A stretch of 64,000 nucleotides of DNA. Source: Cichorium intybus. Taxonomy: Eukaryota; Streptophyta; Magnoliopsida; Asterales; Asteraceae. Position numbers and translations under genes: made by a program. The stretch spans positions 39,907,689 through 39,971,688 of the forward strand of contig CM042012.1 in assembly GCA_023525715.1 (NCBI GenBank). The letters run 5' to 3'. Positions 47,254 to 59,506 of the stretch are shown in pieces; position 1 is the first letter of the stretch; every line of letters begins with the position of its first letter. Under the pieces are notes generated by a model. It worked only from the letters and a program-made list of their open reading frames with translations. It was not told the origin of the DNA and did not search any database.

Positions 47254-50114
47254 TGTCACACCCTCAAACCGTATTGGCGGAATAGTTTAAGGGTGGATGA
47301 CTTCATGAACAATATCATAACAAAGTTGCACAATAGTGAAAACCAAGCAAACATCCATCATTACATAATTGCAAAAGTTACATAGTTTAACTGTATCATG
47401 TTTCGATTACAATTACAAATGATGACAAAATATGCAAAATGACGTCGTAACGTCTCTTCAACCAAGCTTGTGGTTTACCTTTTTAGTTTCCTGAGAATAC
47501 AAGTAGTTGAAAAAGTGTCAACAATTAAGTTGGTGAGTTCATAAGATTTTTGTATAGAAATGTCCTTTGTTTGTAAGCAATAGTGTTGAAAACCAAGAAA
47601 ATCCAATATTTTCTCATAAAATGTTCCAAGTCTTTAAATCCCAAAGACTAAAATGTAATATGTATACTGTAGTGTACTTTCTTTGAAATGTATGTTTCCA
47701 CGTAAACAATTTATAAAAAATATTAAGTTGATTATTTTCCCATGTGAGATACCATATAACCATACTGTGACTAGTTGGCCTGCTGCGACGTTCTTCAGGC
47801 GTCGGAACTGTTAGACATTTGGACACCTCAGACCTGCCGGTCAAGCTGTAGCTAGCAGCTCAGGTGCGGGGTTGTCAATCCCGTATAGATCTATACTCAA
47901 ATATCGCGCTCTCTTACCGAGACTCTGGTTATATAAATGTTCAGGACTTATAGTAGGTACTTATAAAAGTACTTTGAAGATTCATCTCACAAAAATGTAT
48001 GTATTCCAATCAACTTGTTTACGTACGATTTGTATATAAAAACTCTTGTAAACATCCATTATCATTTTTCCCATGATAATATAGTATAGTATAATAATTA
48101 TATATTTTTATATAATTATTTTTATCATGTTTGAATGTCATAGTAACCTTTTGTTCATAAACTATTCCAATAATAGTCTATTTTTAGTAGTTGCGTCGTA
48201 ATAACCTTATTTTTGTGAATAATAGCGAAATAACTTGTTCAAAGATTATAAATATTATCTTTTGAGATATTTCACACAAAAATAATATAATAACTTGATT
48301 ATAACCATATTTGCTAGAAAATAGTGTCTTTATTTATAAAAACGTAGTTTTTACTAGTTTTCGTTTTTATAACGTTTTTATTCAAGATCTAGCATCTTTG
48401 TACACTTTATTTGTAGTTTAGTAACTTTTACACAACTTAGTATGTCAAAGTGTTCATAATACATGGATCTACTCATATTTCATGCCAAAATCATATTTAT
48501 AACATTTTTGTTCAAGATCTATCATTTTTACACACTTTAATTATAGTCTAGTAACTTTTATACAAGCATATCATGTATCATAGTGAATATCTTACAAAGA
48601 TCTAACTATATTTCATGTCAAAGGTATTTTTACCCGGATACTAACTTTATAAACTTGTGTAAATCAACATATATATCATTTAAACACATATAAACTTGAA
48701 TAAACAACATATATAGTTAAAGAACTTGTATTCTCCCCCAAAAAGGTTTGAAAAGATGAAAATGAGGGGTATGAACTCACCTTGAGTGTGGATCTTAGGA
48801 TTTCTTGGAAGAAGGTTGAAGATTGTGGTTCTAAGACCCGAAGGACCCTTGGACAAAGCTATTATCCAATGGATTTCCGTGAGTATGTGTGTATACAAGA
48901 GTATATGAAGGTATTTAGAACTTAAATCACTAGATAATCATAACTTACCAAGAGAGCTTGAAAGATCTTTGAAGATGATGGAGTTTGGAGCTTAAAGACC
49001 TTTGAACAAATCTAATATCCAATGAATATAGATGGATGTTAGTGTGTGTAAAAGGTGTAAAACTTATATCAAGTTGTTTAGAATCAAAAGGGGTATGGAA
49101 CTTACCACTTGATCTTGAGAAATGGAGTTGGAATGGATTTTGGAGATGGTGGTGATTGGTCACGGTTTTGGAAGAGAAAAGAGAGGGAGAGAGTGAGGTG
49201 AGAGCCGTGAGTGATGAGAGGAAGAGAGAGGAGAGGAGTGTGTTGGTGGTTTGGTTCAATTGGAATGGTATGGCTCTTTAATTAGTTTATTATTTGATTT
49301 AGGCTAGGTTTTTCTTTTCATTATTATATATGAAGGCTAGATTTGCATGAATGATGGCTATGGATCTCCTTGGGACCTTGCATCAGCTGATGGGGGTAGG
49401 GGGGGGGGGTGGGGTGGTGTGGTTTTTATAAAATAGCAACATACTTTTATAAAAATAAGTGATTTTTATAAAATAGTAAGTCGTTTTAGTGAAATTTTGT
49501 GCGTTTTTGACGAAACGAAGTTCTAAATAATTATTTTGTATAAACACATTGCCAAACATTTATTTTGATTGAATTATAACTCGTTGGGTGCCGGAATACG
49601 CGTTTAAGCGCGGTATTCTTCCGTTTTCGCGATTTTTGACGTTTTACCGGAAATCGCATCTAGCTTTGAAATTAAATACTAGATATTATTACGTTACTTA
49701 TCATATGAATTTTTAGTTCATATTTGATGTTTAAGGCACCTCATTTTGTATTTTGGGTCCAAACCCTGTGTACATTTATCCGTTCACAGCGATTTAATGG
49801 TTGTAACTTCCACATACGAACTCTGTTTTCGACGTTCTATATATCCACAGTTTCGTATTTACGAGTGGATCGTTTTATGAATATTATTATTCTCAAAATA
49901 ATAATTGTACGATTATCGAATTTTTACGCTACAGTAGTCTGCTGTCAGTATTTTCGGTTTTTAACTGATAATTGTTTTGATTTAGCATACGCAATACTAT
50001 AATATTAATAATTCAACGCAAAAGTTATGGAAAACAACTTTTCAACATATAGATTAACATATGCTTCGTTTGAATACAGTTGACTTTTGTTGACCAAAAT
50101 TTACAATTGTCACA
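47254..50114 (-). repeat. 5' LTR of gypsy-2
   Basis: 2861 bp, nearly identical to the 3' LTR. The most visible length difference is a G-run (about 49395 versus about 40140). Confidence 0.92.
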
Positions 50115-50119
50115 GCACA

Positions 50120-51470
50120 CCTCTTGAGGATTCATCCGCTTCTACTCAAATTGAAAAGTATGATAAATCTGATGAATATATTGATATAGCATCTATGATA
50201 CTATAAAGCATCATCTTTGACCACCAAAAGCTTTACAATAACCTTTATAGCATTTAAAATGATTAAAAAGATAAAGAATATGTTTCAACAAGTTACGTCA
50301 TGGTCGAATGAGATTTTCGAATCAATATTATGATGTTAATAAGAGTTTTAAGACTTTTATCTATGATATAAAGGATAAAGTTTACTAGTTAGACAAAGTC
50401 GGTCTTCTAATTGACACTGAAACAATAAAGCTACTTCAATTCCAAATGAGTTTTAGTTTTGAGCATTATATGAGTTACATTTGTTACTATCTTCATATAC
50501 TACTAGAAAAGCCTTATAAAAGTCCAAGTGGAAAGGATTCTGGAAATTATTGATTGAAAGTCTTATGATAAATACAAGTCTTGTTTATCAATGGAGATAA
50601 GGATGCACTACTTACATATAATTATGGGTAGGGACAAATATATGTTGGACCTTGTGTATGTAATGTATGTGAATTGTTTAGGTTTACCACAAAACGGTCA
50701 AATATACTTCGTCACCTTTCGCAAGGTACCAGTTGAGTTAATCAGTCTCAAGACCTTTAAGGTTTTTGGGACATTGTAAAACGATGTAAAGAATCAACTG
50801 GGAAAGATGACAAGGATCTCATATCTGAAAGGGATAATGAGTTAGCTAGTCAAGAACTTAACGATCATCTAAGAAATTACAAAATTCATTTCAACAGTTA
50901 ACTCCAATTAGACCACCACAACATTACATGGTGTGTCTAAATTAGAAATGAAACATTAATGTTCAACCTGATGAGTCTAACTATGCTTCAATCAGTTTCT
51001 AGGTTATAACTTAGAAACTACTGCAAAATTCTTGAAACCTTAAACCATAGTCGAAGACTCTCCAATCACTGTCTGAAATATGGAGTACAAATGTTTCTTC
51101 ATTGACATATTTTGAAGTCTCAGTTTTGAGGTTTGCATTTATCGTGAAGCACAAAGAACATAGTCTAGAAAAGTGTTATTATACTTGATTACTTGGATAT
51201 AATAAACCTTTAGATAACAAGCTCCTTGTTAGTTATTCATTGTTTCGATCTATAGTCTTTCATGCTTAGATCTCTTTTTTACGGTTGTGAGTTTTGAATT
51301 GAATTTGAGTGTTAATAATATGCCTGCTATACAGTGACACTATAGTACAGTTTTCTTATCGACACAAAAGGCCAACCACGAAATCCTTGGTTTAACTCTT
51401 GCTTACCCTATCTAGTGGATAGTAAGGTTTTATTTTCATTTTTTACCGCATCAACGACTCCGACGTATCA
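50120..51470 (+). other. Degraded retroelement sequence, ending in an Athila-like LTR terminus
   Basis: The left part continues the sequence interrupted by gypsy-2. The right end (GACTCCGACGTATCA, to 51470) directly precedes an Athila-type PBS and must be the end of that LTR. Its start could not be located. No gene is supported; short frames such as 50591-50779 are not recognised. Confidence 0.4.
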
Positions 51471-51475
51471 AATTT

Positions 51476-51493
51476 TAGCGTAGTTGCCGGGGA
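51476..51493 (+). other. Athila/Tat-type primer binding site
   Basis: TAGCGTAGTTGCCGGGGA differs by a few bases from the TGGCGCCGTTGCCGGGGA commonly found in Athila and Tat elements (tRNA-Asp type). Confidence 0.7.
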
Positions 51494-51568
51494 GTTGTGC
51501 TTTTGGCACTTCTGTTTCAGTTTTTGAAATTTCAGTTTTTTGTTTCTTTGATTGCGCGAACTTAGTGC

Positions 51569-52540
51569 ATGCGTACAAATCGAGGTGAGCATTCATCACC
51601 TCTTTTGTTTGATCCTGAAATCGAAAGGGCTGCTAGAAAGAATCGAGTTGTTCGACGTCTTTTCAACATGCATCCTGACGATGTTTTTGTAGAGGACATT
51701 ACCAATGAACCTCAAGGTCAGGTAATGAGGGAGCAGCCAGTCGCTTCCAAGGTTCTAGTTAACACGAATGGCGCCTCAGTTAGTAATAGTGGTGACAACA
51801 ATGCGTGACCACCACCTTTTCAAGCAGTACCACAACCACAATCCAATCCTCGTAGACCCAATGGTGGAAACGGGCTGAATTGGGGAGTACCGAACAATAA
51901 TGGCGTTCGACGTCAACGCCAGCCACAACAACAGCCACAACAGCAACAACAACACCAAGCCCTACTGTGGGGCTTGGAGTGTGAAGATGTAGAAATAGGC
52001 TAGATGGCAAACTACAAGCAGGGCAACCAGTGGAATCAAGGTCGAGGACCTCGACCAAATCAGAATCGGAACAACCGGTAGGAGCAACGATATTACAACA
52101 ATAACCTATATAATGATGGTAACTTCGTTCCTCCCTTGTTTTTTCCGCAGCCGATTAGGCAATCTGTCGCGTCTCATTTCCAACCGAGTGAATATGACGA
52201 CGCGTCGCCTATATTCTTCCCGTAGGGGAATGAGCATCAGGTGGAAATTCGACCTCAATTGTTGGGCGTTTTGCCTGAGTTTAGGGATTATAAGCAAGAT
52301 GACACCTACAACCACTTATATGAGTTTTTGACAATTGCCAATGCGAAAATCCCACGTGGGGCCAATCGCGACTCATGCGTCTGCGTTTATTTCCATTTAC
52401 TTTAAAAGACAAATGCAAGTACTCGTTCACGTTGCTGCCTCCCAATATTATCACTACTTGGGAGCAGCTCAAAACCAATTTTTTGCAGGAATTCTATCCT
52501 GGACTTTGGAGTATCCAATTTTCAATGTTACGTAACACAA
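51569..52540 (+). pseudogene. Athila-like gag remnant
   Basis: The frame starts MRTNRGEHSSPLLFDPEIER. It runs with four in-frame stops through a Gln/Asn/Pro-rich region to LPEFRDYKQDDTYNHLYEFL. After a frameshift near 52370 it reads RLRLFPFTLKDKCKYS and ITTWEQLKTNFLQEFYP, the conserved gag core of Athila/Tat elements. The similarity stops about 52540, and no protease or pol follows. Confidence 0.8.
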
Positions 52541-52616
52541 TCCATGTATAAAGAGTTTGTACATTTTTAAGACTTTAAGATATTCATGCAATAAGATACT
52601 TGTAATATATCTATCC

Positions 52617-52618
<2 letters not shown>

Positions 52619-52698
<80 letters not shown>
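52619..52698. repeat. (TA)n microsatellite
   Basis: About 80 bp of AT dinucleotide. Confidence 0.9.
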
Positions 52699-52701
<3 letters not shown>

Positions 52702-54016
52702 AAATCTTATTTTTGGTGTTATTTATTTAATTTTAATATTAAAAAGTTGATGTGACATCATGGTTCGGTGTGTTCAGTGAGAACTGCTTCTATAAGTGAA
52801 AGATGATGAAAGATAGAAGTGAAATAAGAGAGAAAAACTGACCTGACAAGTGAGTTTAGTGAGATTGGATGAAACTACTCCCCCAACCTTATATGACATT
52901 AGTTTTGGACGAAAGAATGTCATATTTTATTGATTAACAGTATTTTTGAAAGCATAATGTTAAATATACTCCGAAGTCAATTTTACTTTATCGTTATAAA
53001 TATTATAACTTTTCGTTATAAAAAATGTTTTTCCTTTGGCCGGTGGTTCTTATTTTAAACGATGAGATTTTCTTTAAAAACGCTTAAGTCCTTTGTTTTG
53101 AAGCGCAAACATGTATGTTTATCCACTGAATTATCATTGGAACATGTATTAATTAATAAATAAGCAACGATATTTTGGCTTTTTAAATAGGGCCGATAAA
53201 ATAAACACCACGATAGTGTTGATCAATGATTTAATGGTCGGAAGAAAAGTTGTTTGAAAAAAATATTTATACTTTCTCAACATTTCATCGCGGTCATCGA
53301 TCACCAATTGTTGTCAGTTTTGTATGTTTTTTTTTTCTAGAAGATTCATTTGGATTTTTAGAAAGTTCCATAAATACATCATTTGTTTTTAGGTCATTTA
53401 ACTTTTAATTGTATTTATTAAGTTATTAAACCATTTTTAGGTTCTCATCACACAATTGGAGTAGATTTTAACTAGATAAATTGACATTGAATTTGTGTTG
53501 TCCATTGTGATATTCAATATAAAAAAATTTATTTATTTAAGTCATTCTGATATACTGACATTGCATCTATAATGACATCAAATTTGTCACAATTACTCAA
53601 TTGAAATGCATTCTAATTGTGTAATACAAAAATAGGAAAAAGTTTAATGACATATTAAATACAATTAAAAAATAAGTGACCTAAATAGTAAGCATGTATT
53701 ATTTGCTGCCATTTTAAGACATTAACCCTTCTTATTTTTATCAGAAAAATTGTATATATGGTTAGATTCAATAGCCTAATTGTAAATTTATAACAATTAA
53801 TTTAATCAAATTTTACAATTAAACATTTATAAAGGGTATTTTAGTCTATTAAGAATTTATTTAAAAAAAAGAAATACCATATTTATCTCCTAATTTTGTG
53901 GGATTTATATTTAATATGATTTTTTCTTATTATATAAAATTTATAACTGTATTACGTGATAAATAACTGCACATAAAAAACGCATATGATCACACAATAC
54001 ATTGTCATTCTAAAAT
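52699..54016. other. AT-rich intergenic DNA
   Basis: No ORF, RNA gene or clear element in about 1.3 kb. Confidence 0.4.
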
Positions 54017-54103
54017 AATACACTTCATACTTGGCGTAACATATTACCATTCTCAAAGAATACACTTCATTATTGGGGTAACATACTACCAATCTTAAAA
54101 AAT
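54017..54103. repeat. Degenerate 42-bp tandem repeat, left part
   Basis: Two units of the form AATACACTTCATxxTTGGxG followed by TAACATAxTACCAxTCT. The array continues after the solo LTR at 56361. Confidence 0.7.
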
Positions 54104-56360
54104 TGTCACACCCCCAAACCGTACTGGCGGAAACGTTCGAGGGTGGGTGACTTCATGTACGATATCATAACAGTGTCAATGTAATAATGAATCCAAGCAA
54201 TCACAACCATCATAAAATAATTGAAAAGGTTACACAAGTTTCAATGTTTTTGTTTCCTTTACAATTACAATGATTCAAAAATACATAGTTATGACGTCGT
54301 AACGTCCCTTCGTCATCGCTTGAAAATCTTACTTACTGATTTCCTGAGAATACAAGTAGTTTGAAAAGAGTCAACAATAAAGTTGGTGAGTTCATAAGTA
54401 TTTATTTGAGGAAAATTCATTTCATATACTGCGTAGGTTCGAAAATCCAAGAAAATCCATTATTTTCTTAATTTCAAAATGTTTCAAGTCTTAAAACCCC
54501 AAGACTATGTTGTAGTCTAAGCTGTAGTGTAATATTATGGATAATGTATATTTCAACGTAAATAATTATATATAAGGTTGAATCGTTTTTCCCATGTGAG
54601 TCGTCCTATAACCATACTATGACTGTGCATGCCTGACGACGTTCTTCAGGTGTCGGAATGTTATGACATTTGAACACCTCAGACCTGCCGGTCTAGCTGT
54701 AGCTAACAGCTCAGGTGCGAGATTGTCAATCTCGTATAGATCTATACACAAATCTCACGCTCTCTTACCGAGACTCTGGTTATAGTTGTTAGGACTTATA
54801 GTATAAGTACTTGAATGTACTGTGAAGACCCGTCTCACAAAAATGTATGTATCATCAACCCGTTTACGTTAGTTGTTAAGAAAACCACTTTGTTTTTCTG
54901 TAGTTATTTTAAATTACCAAAATAAGGTAGTAATGTATTTTTATTATATATTTCTATATAATAAACTTTGTATTATTTCAAAATGTAGTGGAAAACCAAG
55001 TATGTACAAACCATTCCTATAACAATTTATCTAAGGCACTGTTGGCGTAATAAGCGAAATCTTGTAAGTATTGTGTAATAGTTTGTTTCAAAACTAATAA
55101 CTTTGCAAAAAGGGCTACGGTTAGCACCCTTCACTCGATATAGTTGTATAATACGATGTATAGCGTCTGATTCCGAACGTAGTCCGAAACCAGCAATGTT
55201 TTCGCATGGAATAAGGTTTAAACTAGTGTAAATCTTTTGTCAAGAAATGTAAACACATTTAAGCGTATGCAAAATAGTATTTATAACGTAAAATCTTGTA
55301 TTCTCCCCCTAAAAGTTTCTGAAAAGTGAAAAGGAGGGGTATGAAGCTCACCCTTGAAGCGTGATATCGTCGAGAAAGGAGTGTTGTTTCGGAAGTTCGA
55401 CGACAGGAAGTCGAGTCTCGGGTTCTCGAAACCTAAGGACCCTCCGATAAAGCTATTATCCGATGGTTCCACGAAATATTAGTGTGTGTAAACAAGCTGA
55501 TATTTGGGATACTACGCTTAGAATCACGGAAAGGAACTAACTTACCAAGTATGAGGTGGTTTGCACTTGGAAAGATGGTGGAGGATGGTGGCTCACGGTT
55601 GCACTGGTGAGGCAGGAGGTTTTGGGAGAAAGGTGGTGGGAGTTGAGTGTTGAGAGAATTTGAGGAAGTTGAGAGAGATATTTGAGAAAGTTTGTGGTTA
55701 GTGAGTTCGAGTGGGCGGGGAAGAACTGATTAAGTGGGGAGTTAGTCATCTTTATGTCAAATCACTTAGTTATAGGTGTACTTAATAGCCTTTGACTTTG
55801 TGATTAAGATGGCATGTACGTTGGAAATTGTTATTTAGCAGTGGCTGAGTGTAGGGATTAGAGTGATGGTCATTCCTTATGAAGTAACCGTCTTATGTAG
55901 GCGATAAATCTAGGAGATGGAGGGTCGGAGAGTGGGATTTTTCTGAAACATGTTCCGAGCGTAAGTTCCGAGTCTAATGGTGACTTTTCGGAGTGTGTGT
56001 TTTCTGAATTCAGAAGATTCCAAACTGGGAGTTCCGAATTCAAAGGGGGGGTTCCGAACATGGATTCCGAAATCAATGACTCGGAAGTGGTTCGGAGGTT
56101 GTTAAGGATCTGAGAGTGTTTCCGAATGACGATCATGCGTCCGAAATTTGTTCAATGTGAGATTCTTTCTTAATGTGATCTTGTTACTTATAATTAAAAT
56201 GTTCGCGCGATCTTTATTTAGAATTGTACACGTAGTATCATAATATCTAACCACATTTCATTCTAAAAGTTATGAAATTCTCTTTTTATTTCATGAGTCT
56301 ACGTGTTCTTAGTTTAGTCACAGTTGACTTTTGTTGACTACAATTTTTATAATTGTCACA
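54104..56360 (-). mobile_element. Solo LTR related to gypsy-2
   Basis: 2257 bp. On the plus strand it starts TGTCACACCCCCAAACCG and ends ATAATTGTCACA, the same ends as the gypsy-2 LTR but clearly diverged inside. AAAAAT flanks both sides (54098-54103 and 56361-56366), a probable TSD extended by an A-run. Orientation is minus by analogy with gypsy-2. The U3 part (55930-56150) holds about ten TTCCGAA/TTCGGA motifs. No PBS or internal region. Confidence 0.85.
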
Positions 56361-56574
56361 AAAAATACACTTCATTTTTAGCATAACAATAGAAATTCTG
56401 AAAGAATATTCACATAAACCACACTACCATTCTCAAAGAATACATATATTTTCTTTGTAGAATATATTTACAGTAAAGAAATTAAAAAGACCTAACATAT
56501 GCATTCTCAAAGAATACATATGTTTTCTTTGTAGCATATATTCTCAAAGAATACTACCATTCTCATTTACAAAA
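56361..56574. repeat. Degenerate 42-bp tandem repeat, right part
   Basis: Continues the array with units starting AATACACTTCATTTTTAGC and shorter ones containing ACCATTCTCAAAGAATACAT. ATTCTCAAAGAATAC recurs several times up to 56555. Confidence 0.65.
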
Positions 56575-56755
56575 TCGTGAAGGCTCCCCAACGGCCACCA
56601 CAGCCCGCCGTCTGCCATCGTCGTCGTGAGAGCGGCTACAGGCACCAATCTTCATCCCATAGCAGTAGATCGCTTGTTGAAGCAGTTTTCTTTATCCGAA
56701 ATAGAAGCGCTTGTTGAAGCAGAAGAAGTCGAAAAAATGGTGCAAAAGGTTTAGT
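56575..56755 (+). other. Gene-like fragment, unidentified
   Basis: A GC-richer patch that reads, in one plus frame ending in TAG, GTNLHPIAVDRLLKQFSLSE then IEALVEAEEVEKMVQKV. The amphipathic, charged composition looks protein-coding, but I cannot name the family. It may be a captured exon or the tail of a transposon protein. Confidence 0.35.
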
Positions 56756-56831
56756 AAAGAATTTCTCAAAGTTCTTAAAGAATAAATATCACACTATCTC
56801 TATTCAATTTAATTGAACTAATTGGCATATA

Positions 56832-59121
56832 TGAGACGACCAAAAATTTACAATATAAATATGTAAAATAAAATGTGTGTAATTTAAAATTTTATATGTA
56901 ATTTTATGAGAAATTATGGTTGTAAGGGTAAAACGGTCTTTTGATAAATTATAAGACCATTATGTAAAATAATATGTATATATGAGATAATAATATAAAC
57001 AATAAGAGTTTATGCGAAATTTGGACTTGTCACCGCGTGAATAGTGAATCTTGACAAAAAGGGCAAAATGGTCATTTGACATGAAAATGACCAAAATGTT
57101 AAGAAAATGTTAAATTAGTAGTTAATGGAACTTGGTTTGTAAAAATGTGAGCTTTTGGACCATTTTTGAACAAAAGGAAGAAACTAGGGACTAAAAGTGT
57201 AAATATTTAATAAAAATAAAAACATAAAAGAGAGAGTTATTACTCTCTTTTCCAGAAGCTAGAAGAGAGTTCGAGAGAGAGAGTTGGAGAGCTGGAGACA
57301 CGGAAGATTTCAAGCAAATTGGAAGCAAGGGTTGAAGATTTTACAACTTGGAAATTTTGATTCCAAGCCTTCAAGGTAAGAAATTGAAACTTTAGCTTAA
57401 GTTCTTGAGTTGGTCCTTCATAGAATGAACTGAAATTGTAATTTCAGTCGTGAATCATGTAGCTTAAATGGTTAAATACTTCCAGTAAGTCATGCTAAAA
57501 GGACTTAATTCAAGAATATGGAAGTAGGTTGCTATTTTCCAAGAATTGAGATTTTGATCAAGAACCCTAGATTGGGAGTTCTTGTGATTAACTTGATTTC
57601 AATGGTTTAAAACTTGTAATAAATAAAGGGTTTTAGTCTTGGAACAAACCCTTATCGATTAAGTAGAGTATTCAGCACTTAATATGAGAAATTGGAAATT
57701 TGTAGCTTAAAAATCGGGGAAAACTGAGCTCCTGCACAGCAGGCGCGACGCGCCCTACCCTTGGGCGCAGTGCGCCTAACGGCTGAACAAAAATGCAGTT
57801 CTGGTTCAAGGTCTCCTGCCAAGAGATTTTTAATTTTTAGTTTTTGTCCAAAACTTGTCCGTTTGACCCCAAATTTTAAACATAGGTCTATAATGGTCCA
57901 AAACTTCATAAAAATTTATCGGAATCGAAATACGACCCTTCGAGGGTACTGTAGTAAAATACGTATAAAATACAATTTAACTAAAGTTGGTCATTCAAGA
58001 GTTATACACTTGTTTTGACCAGTAATGGTATAATAAGGACTCTAACATGTATTAGAGTCAATTAAAATGTAAATTAATGTATCATATACCATATATAGGT
58101 GCAAGTCAAGTAATCGGACACCGAAAGGGTAAAGAACCGAGGGACATCTAAACGACTTTTCAAGAGTTATAAGGTGAGTACATGTAGCATTTTCACCCAT
58201 TTTGGGGATACATGGCAAGTAAGTAAATATTTTTCAGATTTCATATATACTTTTATGTGTGAAAATATTTGCAAAAATGGTACATTTTCTAGCTTAAATA
58301 GAGAGTTAACTGCTATATTTGAAAGTATGATTCTTGGCATTAGCCTAGATTATGTTAGAAACATGTTTGAGTCAAAAGCTTGGCAATTAGCCATTTGTGT
58401 ACAAGTATGGTTTCAGTTTCCAGAAAGTATTTTTATTTTTGACTGGTATTGTAGCTAGCAAGCGTTAGTAAGGGAACTATGTTCCAACCTACCAGGGTTA
58501 GGTAAGGAGTCTACTGGGGGTAACCCCTTCGCGAAGTAGGCTGCCTCAGCACTTCTACGGTGAGGATTGATCCGTTCTTTCTAGCTGTAGAGACTTGGGG
58601 TATCACACATAGTGATTAAAGCCCTAAGTATAAAAATCCAGCAAGTTTATAAAACCAGTCAAAGAAAGTATGAAACAAGCTAGCTTTGTAAGATATAAAA
58701 TGGTTTTGAAGGATAAAAAGTTATAGTATATTAATACTATAAAATTTCAGCAAATGTTTACTTTATAAAGTTTTATATAGAGATGATTAAATGTTTGTGT
58801 CTAAAACTCATGTAACTCACGAGACAATTTGTCTTACGTATTTTATTTTCATGCCATGTATTCCAGGTTCAGGTACAAAGTTGTAAGATAGTTTGGAGTT
58901 GCGAAATAAGCACTAGGATGCAAAGGAGTGGAGCTGGATACAGCTTCCATGTTTTGGTATTGATTGAATCCATTTTCCTTAAGCTTATGGTTGTTTGATA
59001 TGTTATTGTAACACCCCTTTTGTTGTGTTTAAACAAGTACAATGGTTTTTGTTGAACCGTATTTTGTAAAATATACTTTTATGTAATATAAATGGTTTGA
59101 AAAAAAAATTGGGGTGTCACA
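56832..59121 (+). repeat. 5' LTR of gypsy-3
   Basis: Ends GGGGTGTCACA next to the PBS. The start TGAGACGACC is an imperfect counterpart. It contains a TATA-like CATAAAAG (57222), donor AAG/GTAAGA (after 57375), a GC dyad pair (57743-57755 and 57765-57777), a mini-exon (58099-58173) and acceptor TTCCAG (ending 58866). Confidence 0.78.
58099..58173 (+). other. Predicted mini-exon inside the gypsy-3 LTR
   Basis: 75 nt between an acceptor-like ATATATAG and the donor ATAAG/GTGAGT. It starts GTGCAAGTCAAG, compared with GTGCGGGACAAA at the start of the gypsy-1 mini-exon. Prediction only. Confidence 0.5.
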
Positions 59122-59124
59122 AGT

Positions 59125-59137
59125 TGGTATCAGAGCC
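59125..59137 (+). other. Primer binding site of gypsy-3
   Basis: TGGTATCAGAGCC, three bases after the LTR end, complementary to initiator tRNA-Met. Confidence 0.9.
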
Positions 59138-59506
59138 ATAGTTTAAGCGAATTAGGATTGGATCATTCCACTCCTAGGCTTAGACTAGTAAAATAGTCAG
59201 TTAGAGTGAGTTATACAAATTGTTATGTCTTAATGAATTAAGACATTATTTGTTAATGAAATTATATGAGTATAATTATGAGTTAAAAGTAGCTAATTGA
59301 TACTAGTGAACAGTGGAACCGAGCGGAAACATTGGGAACAACATATGTAGGTGATTATGGTAATATGGGCCCGTATTATCATAATCACAGGACGCGTATT
59401 GGGCCTGGTGTACCCGCGAGGGAATACTGGGAAACTGGTGGAAATGTAGTAAACTAATATTATGATATATTATGAAATACTAAAGTACTTGAAATTTTAT
59501 AGCAAA

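Noticed and set aside
49687..50002. 92-codon ORF present in both gypsy-2 LTRs (40469 and 49724)
   Set aside because: Its conservation is explained by LTR identity; it runs antisense to the element and has no recognisable features.
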